Shown: one piece after another, positions 1 to 6,150 of the stretch
How positions within the stretch are numbered: position 1 is the first letter of the stretch
Layout of the letters: each line of letters starts with the position of its first letter
From: JBBTDV01 sp038042605
Lineage (GTDB): Bacteria; Bdellovibrionota; UBA1018
Reading direction: 5' to 3'
DNA: 12,994 nucleotides
Assembly (NCBI GenBank): GCA_964358645.1
Contig: CAYHPW010000067.1
Coordinates: 1 to 12,994, forward strand
Notes under the pieces: generated by a model
What the model saw: only the letters and a program-made list of their open reading frames with translations
The model's database searches: none
What the model was told of the DNA's origin: nothing
Position numbers and translations under genes: made by a program

Positions 1-90
1 TATCAGCGGTGAGTTGTGAGGTCAATAACATTTTTTGATAAATTCCAAAAAAAGTATTGGGGCAATGGTATTATTGCTAACGATGGTAGG

Positions 91-116
91 ACATGGTACA
101 TGGTTTACACGTAAAC
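91..116. promoter_or_regulatory. Operator-like palindrome with tandem heptamers
   Basis: Two perfect tandem copies of ACATGGT (91-97, 98-104) run directly into a perfect 6-bp inverted repeat, GTTTAC-AC-GTAAAC (103-116). Short dyads of this spacing are typical of dimeric regulator sites. No regulator gene is next to it and no cognate protein can be named. Confidence 0.25.
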
Positions 117-171
117 GATGTTTTGAATTGCACACTAACAGAAATAAGGACTAACAAAAAAACAGCGTTTT

Positions 172-198
172 TTGAGCCACTTTTCAGCGGGGTATAAC
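172..198 (+). promoter_or_regulatory. Possible sigma70-type promoter
   Basis: TTGAGC (172-177) and TATAAC (193-198) are separated by 15 bp, which is short for sigma70. Initiation would be near 205, giving a transcript of about 165 nt to the terminator at 350-373, or a long leader for the gene at 436. It was read by eye in an AT-rich region where chance matches are common. Confidence 0.25.
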
Positions 199-349
199 TA
201 AACTGGCGTAAATATTCGGTGATCACGTCATGGAGTTAGCAAGGCGGTGGATGTGGATTACTTATGTAATAATTATTTAATGTATATGAATGTAGCCTTC
301 GCATCTGACTAATTTTTAGACAGTAATGAGTTTTTAAGAGCTATGTGAT

Positions 350-373
350 CTGTTTGTTATTAAACAGTTTTTT
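350..373 (+). terminator. Rho-independent terminator
   Basis: A 6-bp perfect stem CTGTTT/AAACAG (350-355, 362-367) with loop GTTATT is followed at once by six T (368-373). The stem is AT-rich and so modest in strength. The T run is only on the forward side, so it ends forward transcription. It lies only 62 bp before the start of the secreted protein gene, so it either closes a short upstream transcript or acts as an attenuator in that gene's leader. Confidence 0.5.
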
Positions 374-390
374 CTAACATGGCGCTGGCT

Positions 391-425
391 CCTCTCTTGC
401 TTTTACACACTAGTAAGAAGAGAGG
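391..425 (+). promoter_or_regulatory. Leader hairpin sequestering a Shine-Dalgarno
   Basis: CCTCTCTT (391-398) is perfectly complementary to AAGAGAGG (418-425), which is the ribosome-binding site of the gene starting at 436. The stem can continue inward (C400 with G417, TTAC at 403-406 with GTAA at 413-416, with two T bulged). If the leader is transcribed, the ribosome-binding site would be paired. The left arm contains CTCCTCTCT (389-397), a 9-mer that recurs in both RNA elements at 8897 and 9037. Confidence 0.45.
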
Positions 426-435
426 GTGTGTATTT

Positions 436-1563
436 ATGAAATCAAAAAATTTGAATATAATTTTCGCCGGAGCATGGCTGGTGTTAGTAAGTGTAAGCAG
501 TATTCCTGTGGCGCGAGCAGGTTTTTTCCCCCCGATGATTTTACCTGGTTTAGGCATTATTGGGCCTAATGCTGAAGTCATTGTCTACGAAAAGAAGTCT
601 GATGGATTTCATATACGTATTTGCAAGGAGAATTCGCTTGAAAGTAAGATTGAAAGTGCTTCTGGCTGTACATTAGCCGAAGGGACTTATGAAGTAGTTA
701 TGGAAGAGAAAGCATTTAATAACTTCATTAAGTTAGGCTTGGCGCGAATTGATAAAGACAGGCTAAGCGAGGGTGAAAGAGCGCAGCTCGAACTTGCATT
801 GACGGATCCCACAAATCATAATGATAAGCGAAGCAGGCTCGCAGAGCTCGAGGCTAAGCTTAAGGAAAACCAGGATTTCAAATTAGAACATCCCAACGAT
901 TCCAATGTATGGCAGGAAGACGCTCTTAAAAATGAGATTAAGTGCATAAGTGATGACCTCAATTCCGTGGGTGGAATCATCCAAGCTAAGAAAGACATTG
1001 ATGGAGTGCTGACCAGGCTCACACAGGATATGAATGGTAGCAAATTAATAACAACTCTCCGGCACTCGAAGAACGGAAGAGAAATCGCATTTAATCTTTT
1101 TAAGAACGCCCTTACAAATGTTGATAAATGCGATGCCACAAAAACAAAAAAGGCGAAGGATGGGTATGTTTGCCGAGTTGGCAAAGTACTCTGGCAGGTC
1201 GAGGGTACAACTGATTCTGGAAAAAGAGTATACCGCAACTTAAAAACTGGTGTTGCTGTAAGCAATGTCTTGCGTGGTAAGTATAATTTAAAAACATCCG
1301 GTAAAGCTTGCAGAGAAGATTCAAATGTAAAGTGGCAACTTCCGTCGGGATCAGACTCAGCTCATGATCATGAAAGTTTTTTGAGTCTGGCAATAGATGG
1401 TTTTTTATCTGTTGTACCAGGAATAGATGGCAAGCGGTTTTTGTCGTCATCATTTGATGATACAAAAGTCTTAGCCTTTAATAAGGTCCTTGGGCATATG
1501 GAAAAAATTAATTTTTCTGACAGCCGTTATGACGACCTATCCGTCATCTGCGTTGGCAAATGA
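436..1563 (+). CDS. Orphan Sec-secreted protein with predicted coiled-coil region
   Basis: A 375-residue protein I do not recognise. The start at 436 is chosen because AGAGAGGG lies 10-15 bases upstream and because the first residues then form a signal peptide: lysines, a hydrophobic core at about residues 8-22, and an A-R-A cleavage site at 26-28. The in-frame ATG at 379 follows a terminator T run directly, has no ribosome-binding site and would bury the signal. The mature part begins with a Gly/Pro/Phe-rich stretch, then a charged region at about residues 110-190 with leucines spaced as in coiled coils, then a more globular C-terminus. Seven cysteines are scattered through the mature chain, so disulfides in the periplasm or outside are possible. 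There is no lipobox and no obvious outer-membrane anchor. The gene looks more AT-rich than its neighbours. It stands alone, convergent with the nucleoside phosphorylase gene. Confidence 0.75.
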   Translation: MKSKNLNIIFAGAWLVLVSVSSIPVARAGFFPPMILPGLGIIGPNAEVIVYEKKSDGFHIRICKENSLESKIESASGCTLAEGTYEVVMEEKAFNNFIKLGLARIDKDRLSEGERAQLELALTDPTNHNDKRSRLAELEAKLKENQDFKLEHPNDSNVWQEDALKNEIKCISDDLNSVGGIIQAKKDIDGVLTRLTQDMNGSKLITTLRHSKNGREIAFNLFKNALTNVDKCDATKTKKAKDGYVCRVGKVLWQVEGTTDSGKRVYRNLKTGVAVSNVLRGKYNLKTSGKACREDSNVKWQLPSGSDSAHDHESFLSLAIDGFLSVVPGIDGKRFLSSSFDDTKVLAFNKVLGHMEKINFSDSRYDDLSVICVGK

Positions 1564-1576
1564 GCTTTGGTTGAAA

Positions 1577-2377
1577 TCACAGAGCCGCAACAGCGGCTCT
1601 GTAGATGATCTCAAGACCGTCTTTGGCCTTTGGGCTGTGGAATTCAGGATGCCACTTTAAGTCTGCAAGCGAGTCGGTGACGGTAAAGGCGGATGCGATA
1701 TCCACTGACCTGAATTTAGCGACTGCGAAAAGTGCTGCCGCCTCCATGTCCACGGTTGCAACCCCTTCTTGCCGGTAGTGGCGCGCTTCGGCGATTGTTT
1801 CGCGGTAAGGCGCATCTATTGTCCATGTTGTCCCAAGACGGAAATCTTTTCCTAATCCTGTCAGCGCCTCAGTCAGGCGCCTTGTGAGTCTCCTGGAAGG
1901 GTGGGTAAATTTCCCTGGCCGGAGGTAATGATGTGATGTCCCCTCATCGCGGATTGCTTTGTCGCAAACTATGAGATCGCCTATATGTATGTCCTTTTGA
2001 AGCGTCCCCGCCGTGCCGATGGAGATAAACTCTTTTACACCGAATGCAATTAGCTCTTCCATAATGATTGAAGCGACAGGGGCGCCGATGCCGAAACCGC
2101 CCATTACTGCGATTGTTTTATCGGTTTCATTCAAAAAAAGTAGTTTAGATAGAAAACCATCGCAAGATGTGACTTGGTGGTTTTTTTTAATATGCGTTAA
2201 CAGGCTGCGTTTGTAGCATAGGATCACTCCATTGGGCGGTGCAAAGGTCGGGAAGTCGCCGTGAGTTTTCTTGTATTCGACGTAATTATGGGGCTCGATC
2301 ATTGAATCATTGGCGTGCTTTCCATCAAAATTAGGGTAACGCATAAACGCCATGCTATCACAAACTGCCAAACCCAT
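1577..2377 (-). CDS. Nucleoside phosphorylase (PNP/UDP family)
   Basis: A 266-residue enzyme of the purine-nucleoside/uridine phosphorylase superfamily, which cleaves nucleosides with phosphate to a free base and ribose-1-phosphate in the cytoplasm. Visible motifs are the phosphate-loop-type GGFGIGAP (93-100), SIGTAG (119-124), AIRDEGTSHHYL (141-152), the ribose-binding VDMEAAA (209-215), and TDSL with Asp235 near the base. The IRDEGTS..Y pattern is closer to uridine-phosphorylase-like members than to MTA/SAH nucleosidases, but I cannot fix the substrate. The ATG at 2377 is used; its upstream A/G-rich sequence is a weak ribosome-binding site, and Met9 or Met12 are alternatives. It is divergent from ahcY, so salvage of adenosine-derived or other nucleosides is plausible. 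The last codons are encoded by a 10-bp hairpin stem. Confidence 0.85.
   Translation of the reverse strand: MGLAVCDSMAFMRYPNFDGKHANDSMIEPHNYVEYKKTHGDFPTFAPPNGVILCYKRSLLTHIKKNHQVTSCDGFLSKLLFLNETDKTIAVMGGFGIGAPVASIIMEELIAFGVKEFISIGTAGTLQKDIHIGDLIVCDKAIRDEGTSHHYLRPGKFTHPSRRLTRRLTEALTGLGKDFRLGTTWTIDAPYRETIAEARHYRQEGVATVDMEAAALFAVAKFRSVDIASAFTVTDSLADLKWHPEFHSPKAKDGLEIIYRAAVAAL
1579..1602. terminator. Perfect 10-bp hairpin between convergent genes
   Basis: ACAGAGCCGC (1579-1588) and GCGGCTCTGT (1593-1602) form a perfect GC-rich stem with loop AACA. It starts 16 bases after the stop codon of the forward gene and lies inside the last codons of the reverse gene. Neither side has a real T run, so it may be a bidirectional terminator of the U-poor type or a 3'-end stabiliser. 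Confidence 0.45.
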
Positions 2378-2393
2378 ATCGAAATTCTTTTTC

Positions 2394-2422
2394 TTGCCCA
2401 GCCATTAGCAGCTGTGCATACT
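2394..2422 (+). promoter_or_regulatory. Candidate ahcY promoter
   Basis: TTGCCC (2394-2399) and CATACT (2417-2422) are separated by 17 bp. Transcription would begin near 2429, giving a leader of only about 20 bases before the ATG at 2449. If so, there is no room for an SAH riboswitch ahead of ahcY. Confidence 0.35.
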
Positions 2423-2448
2423 AGACTCTTCGAAAAGGGGAGTCATTT

Positions 2449-3702
2449 ATGCAAAAATCAAAAGTTAGATGTCCTGAACTCGCCACGCAAGGCAAGCTTA
2501 AGATCGAATGGGCTGAAAGCAGAATGCCTGTTCTTATGAAACTTCGTGAAGAGGCATCGAAAACAAAACCACTAAGTGGAATGCGCATTGCCGGTTGTCT
2601 GCACGTAACGAAGGAAACCGCGGTTCTTGTCAGGACGCTTAAGGCTGCCGGTGCTGAAGTAGCATGGTCGGGCTGCAACCCGCTTTCGACCCAAGACGAT
2701 ATCGCCGCGGCGCTGGCCGAAGAGGTGTCCATCTATGCGTGGCACGGCATGAGTAAGGAAGAATTTTACTGGGCTATAGAAAGAACGTTGGAACTTAAAC
2801 CCACGCTTACGCTTGATGATGGCGCGGATCTGATTTTTACTGTTCACTCCAAATTCCAGGATATGGCGAAGAACATTCTTGGCGGGACTGAAGAAACAAC
2901 CACCGGCGTGCATCGCCTGCGTGCGATGGCCAAGGATGGCGCTCTTAAGTATCCGGTTATCGCGATTAATGACGCCGAAACAAAGTGGGATTTTGACAAT
3001 GTGTACGGCACCGGTCAAAGCTCGATCGATGGGATCATTCGCGCTACTAACGTGCTTTTGGGCGGAAAGGTGTTCGTCGTTGCGGGCTACGGCCACTGCG
3101 GGCGAGGCTGCGCCATGCGGGCAAAGGGCATGGGGGCGCGCGTGGTCGCGACGGAGATATCTCCAACAGCGGCTCTGAAAGCGGTTCTAGAGGGGTTTGA
3201 GATCATGAGGATGGACCAGGCCGCTAAGATTGGCGATATATTCATCACCGCCACGGGGATGAAGGACGTGATCGTCGACCGGCATTTTAAATCAATGAAG
3301 GAAGGAGCCATCGTCTGCAATACCGGCCACTATGACTGTGAGATTAATCTGCCTCAACTTATGGCGCTTTCTAAAAATGTACGCGAGATAAGGCCGAACA
3401 ATGAGGAGTACACGCTTAAGGATGGCAAAAAAATATATGTCCTTGCACAGGGCCGCTTGGTCAATCTGGCTGCCGCGGAAGGCCACCCATCCGAAGTCAT
3501 GGACATGTCTTTTGCAAATCAATTCTTAGGCATGATTCGTCTTGCGCAGGAAGGTAAGTCAATGAAGCCTATTGTCTATGACATAGACCCGGCGCAGGAC
3601 CAGCGGATCGCTTTATTGAAATTACATTCCATCGGAATGGGGCTTGATGAGTTGACGGATGAACAGAAAAAATACGCAAGCGATTATTCCGCAGGGACCT
3701 AA
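2449..3702 (+). CDS. ahcY: S-adenosylhomocysteine hydrolase
   Basis: A 417-residue adenosylhomocysteinase that reversibly splits S-adenosylhomocysteine into homocysteine and adenosine using bound NAD, removing the product inhibitor of methyltransferases. Seen in the sequence are the substrate-binding LHVTKETA (51-58) and CNPLSTQDD (76-84), EETTTGVHRL (148-157), the catalytic pair in TKWDFDN (Lys179, Asp183), and the NAD-binding GYGHCGRG (213-220). NTGHYDCEI (291-299) matches the family's NxGHFDxEI. Length and the C-terminus ending in 'SAGT' fit the shorter bacterial/archaeal class rather than the longer form ending in a Tyr-rich tail. The start is supported by AAAAGGGGAGT (2434-2444), and a weak GACTC/GAGTC hairpin (2424-2444) could cover that site. 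It is followed after 22 bases by the thioredoxin-like gene, probably co-transcribed. Confidence 0.97.
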   Translation: MQKSKVRCPELATQGKLKIEWAESRMPVLMKLREEASKTKPLSGMRIAGCLHVTKETAVLVRTLKAAGAEVAWSGCNPLSTQDDIAAALAEEVSIYAWHGMSKEEFYWAIERTLELKPTLTLDDGADLIFTVHSKFQDMAKNILGGTEETTTGVHRLRAMAKDGALKYPVIAINDAETKWDFDNVYGTGQSSIDGIIRATNVLLGGKVFVVAGYGHCGRGCAMRAKGMGARVVATEISPTAALKAVLEGFEIMRMDQAAKIGDIFITATGMKDVIVDRHFKSMKEGAIVCNTGHYDCEINLPQLMALSKNVREIRPNNEEYTLKDGKKIYVLAQGRLVNLAAAEGHPSEVMDMSFANQFLGMIRLAQEGKSMKPIVYDIDPAQDQRIALLKLHSIGMGLDELTDEQKKYASDYSAGT

Positions 3703-3712
3703 AGGGACCTAA
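3693..3712 (+). repeat. Perfect 10-bp tandem duplication at the ahcY stop
   Basis: AGGGACCTAA occurs twice in perfect tandem (3693-3702, 3703-3712). The first copy includes the ahcY stop codon and the second supplies an out-of-coding duplicate just before the AGGAGGT ribosome-binding site of the next gene. It probably arose by slippage. Confidence 0.9.
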
Positions 3713-3724
3713 TAGGAGGTGCTT

Positions 3725-4282
3725 ATGGCATTAACTTACTCTGAACCGGGCGAGATTGGTTCTTTGGCTCCTGATTTTTATCTACCTGGAGTCGATGGGA
3801 AGACATACAAGCTTAAAGACTTTGAAAGCAGCAAGGCATTGGTTATCGTGTTTATGTGTAATCACTGTCCGTATGTGCAAGCCGTGAATCATAGGATCAA
3901 CAATCTTGCAAAAGAATACAAACTTCGAGGTGTCAAGCTTGTGGGGATTAATCCAAATGACGCCGTTAAGTATCCGGACGATAGCTTTGATGAGATGAAG
4001 AAGATGGCCGCCGCCGAAGGCTATGTGTTCCCGTACCTGCGCGATGAGGACCAGTCCGTGGCAAGGGCATATGGAGCTGTTTGCACGCCTGACTTCTATG
4101 TTTATAAACCTACGGCAAGGGGCTTTGAACTCGCATACCGCGGCAGGCTTGATGACAACTGGAAGGATGAGAAGGGCGTAAAAAAACATGACCTCGCTGA
4201 GGCGCTAGAAGCAACGCTTTCCGGCCGGCAGCCGCCCTCGGACCAGCCATCATCAATGGGTTGCAGCATTAAGTGGAAGTGA
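3725..4282 (+). CDS. Thioredoxin-fold redox protein (AhpC/TSA-redoxin family)
   Basis: A 185-residue cytoplasmic protein of the thioredoxin-like redoxin family. Residues 1-35 give the family opening (APDFYLPGVDGKTYKLKDF). The redox motif is C45-N-H-C48, followed by PYVQA. GVKLVGINPND, DEDQSVARAYGAVCTPDFYV with a cis-proline after Cys-Thr, YRGRLDDNWK, and the conserved tail MGCSIKWK complete the pattern. It likely reduces disulfides or peroxides, but the substrate is unknown. The ATG at 3725 is preferred over the GTG at 3719 because AGGAGGT (3714-3720) overlaps that GTG and is well spaced to the ATG. There is no signal peptide. The last 14 bases overlap, tail to tail, the 3' end of the reverse-strand HD phosphohydrolase gene. 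Confidence 0.9.
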   Translation: MALTYSEPGEIGSLAPDFYLPGVDGKTYKLKDFESSKALVIVFMCNHCPYVQAVNHRINNLAKEYKLRGVKLVGINPNDAVKYPDDSFDEMKKMAAAEGYVFPYLRDEDQSVARAYGAVCTPDFYVYKPTARGFELAYRGRLDDNWKDEKGVKKHDLAEALEATLSGRQPPSDQPSSMGCSIKWK

Positions 4283-5654
4283 TTCCGTCTTCGCTGAAGT
4301 TAAACGGCAGGATTTGTCCGTTCTTCCGGCACCCTTGATAGTCTTCCGGTGAGACATACAAGCGTGTGATGAATCGTTTTTCGCTATATTTCTGGAATAG
4401 ATCCGTGCACCGTTCAAGCGGGAGATAGCAAGGCTCATTGTAATGATTGTCGTACTTGACGAATATCGGGTCGCTTGGTGTCCTAAAATATTTTGATAGT
4501 TCGCCGGTTGAGGTTTCAACAAGGTATCCCACGCCTAGTTTTTCAAGCTCGGATTTGACCGCCGCGAACTGGCGCTCTTGTTCCTGCAGTGCTGCTTTGC
4601 CGGCAGGAATCCCGCTGTAAAATTCTATCAGCATTTTGTATGGACGCTTTTCTGCCACGCGCCTAGCCCATTTATTGTTGCTTTTTGAGATGTGGGAATA
4701 AAGATGCGCGTCGTGGTAGTCGCAGTATTTTTCAATATCAACAGGGAAGCGGTAATCACAATCCTGGCTCGAAAAAAACCTGGCAAGCATTGAATCAAAC
4801 ACCACCGTCTTGTAATGGAAATAAACCATCAGGAACATATGGAAGCGTGAGATCAAAAAATCTTCGAATGTATACAATGCGCGGTGCTGGAGACATAGGT
4901 AGCATTTGCCTTTATCAATATGATAGGTCAGGTTGCCCACAAGCCAATCAACATCGAAATTGCCGTAGCTCACGCCGGCGTTTGCGCTGTCACGTCGCAG
5001 GTAATCCATCCGGTCTGCATCAAGCTCGCTTGAGATAAGCTGTCTTAAGAGTGGTGAAAAATCCGTTTCGTGGCCGTTAAGATAGCCCATGAAAAAACCA
5101 TCTTTTACCGTAATGGAAGGCTCTATCAGTGAGGCGATATGAGCGGCACCGAAGCCGTACTTGTTGCCTGCTTTTTCAATATGCGATGACAAGCTTGAAT
5201 CCAGGATGATTTTTAGTGTGAAATCTTCGTGTGTGGCTTTTCTGCCGTATTTATTGAAACCTGGGATGCTGAGCTTCTCAACATCCGGCATCGCTATCTC
5301 AGTAGTGTGTGATAGTGGACCATGGCCCGCGTCGTGGAGAAGTGATGCCAGCCTGACAGCGGCACGGAACTTTGCGAATGTTTCGGGCGATTGCTGGCAA
5401 AGAGTTTTATGGCTCTGTTGTGTTGTGGTGATGCGCGACTTTTGCCCGCCGAAAATCGTATCATACGCCTGGGTGGCGATTGCCATCGTGCCTAGGCTGT
5501 GGATGTAACGGTTATGTGTCGCGCTTGGAAATGAATACTCTGCAAAGCCAAGCTGTTTTATTTGCCTCAGGCGTTGAAAGAACCTTGAGTCGATTATCGG
5601 CAACTCGTCCGACTCGATAAGAATAGAGCCGGAAAGTGAGTCACGTATTTCCAT
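4269..5654 (-). CDS. HD-domain phosphohydrolase (SAMHD1/dGTPase-like)
   Basis: A 461-residue protein of the HD superfamily close to COG1078-type phosphohydrolases, relatives of dNTP triphosphohydrolases and SAMHD1. The metal-binding HD signature is present: R49 and H52 in NRYIHSLGTM, H107-D108 in LLHDAGHGPLSH, and the distal Asp in ELDADRMDYLRRD (about 212-214). The N-terminal IDSRFFQRLRQIKQLG resembles the family's 'FQRLRRIKQLG' element. Beyond residue 230 there is a helical C-terminal region rich in aromatic residues, typical of this subfamily. Such enzymes hydrolyse nucleotides, often dNTPs, but the substrate cannot be read here. The ATG at 5654 has a poor ribosome-binding site (CTGGG directly before it), so translation may depend on read-through from the histone-like gene 33 bases upstream. 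It is the last gene of the reverse-strand group and overlaps the redoxin gene by 14 bases. Confidence 0.88.
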   Translation of the reverse strand: MEIRDSLSGSILIESDELPIIDSRFFQRLRQIKQLGFAEYSFPSATHNRYIHSLGTMAIATQAYDTIFGGQKSRITTTQQSHKTLCQQSPETFAKFRAAVRLASLLHDAGHGPLSHTTEIAMPDVEKLSIPGFNKYGRKATHEDFTLKIILDSSLSSHIEKAGNKYGFGAAHIASLIEPSITVKDGFFMGYLNGHETDFSPLLRQLISSELDADRMDYLRRDSANAGVSYGNFDVDWLVGNLTYHIDKGKCYLCLQHRALYTFEDFLISRFHMFLMVYFHYKTVVFDSMLARFFSSQDCDYRFPVDIEKYCDYHDAHLYSHISKSNNKWARRVAEKRPYKMLIEFYSGIPAGKAALQEQERQFAAVKSELEKLGVGYLVETSTGELSKYFRTPSDPIFVKYDNHYNEPCYLPLERCTDLFQKYSEKRFITRLYVSPEDYQGCRKNGQILPFNFSEDGITST

Positions 5655-5660
5655 CCCAGA

Positions 5661-5679
5661 TAAAACGGGCTTCTTGCCC
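5661..5679 (-). terminator. Weak intrinsic terminator or attenuator
   Basis: On the reverse strand GGGC-AAGAA-GCCC is followed by GTTTTA. The stem has only 4 bp. It sits between the stop of the histone-like gene and the start of the HD gene and might reduce transcription into the latter. Confidence 0.3.
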
Positions 5680-5687
5680 TCTTGTTC

Positions 5688-6065
5688 TTACTCTTCTGAC
5701 TCGTCAGAGCCTGGACGCTCCTGATACGACGGAGAGAAGGAAGAAGTCATCGCCCCGGCTGCAAGTCCTCCGGCGAAACCAGAAGCCGCCGTGCTTAGCG
5801 TTGATTGGGCTTGAGGTTGTGGCTGCTTGAGCGGTGCTGGTTTGCGAATGACGGTTGCTTTCCTCGTCACTTTTGCAACAGCCTTCTTTTTTGTCTGTAC
5901 TTTTTTGGGGGCTGGCTTTTTGGCTGGCCTTTTAGCTGGGGCCTTTCTTGTATGCTTGCGGGCCGCCTTAGGAGCTGCCTTCCGCACGGCCTTTTTCTTT
6001 GCCGGCCTAGCTGCTTTCTTTGTTGCTTTTCTTGCTACTTTTTTCTTTCGTTTTTTTAGCGCCAT
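5688..6065 (-). CDS. Histone H1-like Lys/Ala/Pro-rich nucleoid protein
   Basis: A 125-residue, extremely basic, low-complexity protein. Residues 1-70 are almost only Lys, Ala, Arg and Pro, with repeated KKA, RKA and PAKK-like units as in eukaryotic H1 tails and bacterial H1-like proteins (Hc1/Hc2, AlgP). Residues 71-95 are less basic (Gln/Pro). Residues 96-125 contain a Gly/Ala-rich segment (ASGFAGGLAAGAMTSS) and end in an acidic tail, SDESEE. It presumably binds DNA without sequence preference and compacts the nucleoid. The ATG at 6065 is chosen because GGAGAAATAAAT lies directly upstream; an upstream in-frame ATG at 6134 would add 23 uncharged residues with no ribosome-binding site. It lies between the TadG-like and HD genes on the same strand. 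Low complexity makes homology claims weak; a real product is supported by the ribosome-binding site and frame. Confidence 0.8.
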   Translation of the reverse strand: MALKKRKKKVARKATKKAARPAKKKAVRKAAPKAARKHTRKAPAKRPAKKPAPKKVQTKKKAVAKVTRKATVIRKPAPLKQPQPQAQSTLSTAASGFAGGLAAGAMTSSFSPSYQERPGSDESEE

Positions 6066-6118
6066 ATTTATTTCTCCATAAAAAATCAAATGATTAATTA
6101 AGTGGAATAAGCCACAGG

Positions 6119-6124
6119 AGTATA
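6119..6124 (-). promoter_or_regulatory. Possible -10 element for the histone-like gene
   Basis: On the reverse strand TATACT (6124-6119) is one base from the -10 consensus and would start transcription near 6112, 47 bases before the ATG. The -35 region is poor. A good TTGACA lies 24 bp upstream of it, too far for a standard promoter. Confidence 0.25.
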
Positions 6125-6150
6125 CGCAATGCAATAGCTAATTAACGATG

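Larger units (their letters stand above)
1..349. other. Non-coding AT-rich upstream region
   Basis: No convincing coding sequence lies here. All three forward frames entering from the left edge stop within the first 38 bases, so any upstream forward gene ends at the edge. The stretch is AT-rich and holds small symmetric motifs: tandem ACATGGT repeats and a GTTTAC/GTAAAC palindrome (91-116), a weak promoter-like pair near 172-198, and a short ATTAC/GTAAT inverted repeat (257-270). It ends in a terminator at 350-373. It is either a regulatory region plus leader for the secreted protein downstream, or the body of a short untranslated transcript. Confidence 0.6.

Noticed and set aside
379..435. 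An upstream in-frame ATG that would lengthen the first secreted protein by 19 residues
   Set aside because: It follows a terminator T run with no ribosome-binding site and would displace the signal peptide; the ATG at 436 has AGAGAGGG upstream.
816..1465. Two open frames of 149 and 117 codons opposite the first secreted protein gene
   Set aside because: They lack ribosome-binding sites and recognisable motifs, and lie entirely antisense to a frame with a clear signal peptide.
2378..2448. SAH riboswitch ahead of ahcY
   Set aside because: The 71-bp divergent gap shows no recognisable riboswitch core, and the best promoter leaves a leader of about 20 bases. Only a weak hairpin over the ribosome-binding site is visible.
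2572..3096. A 174-codon open frame antisense to ahcY
   Set aside because: Shadow of the well-supported ahcY frame, with no family motif and no ribosome-binding site considered convincing.
5805..6081. Two forward hydrophobic open frames opposite the histone-like gene, resembling membrane proteins
   Set aside because: Antisense reading of Lys/Ala codons gives Phe/Leu/Cys/Gly-rich peptides automatically; the reverse frame has the ribosome-binding site.
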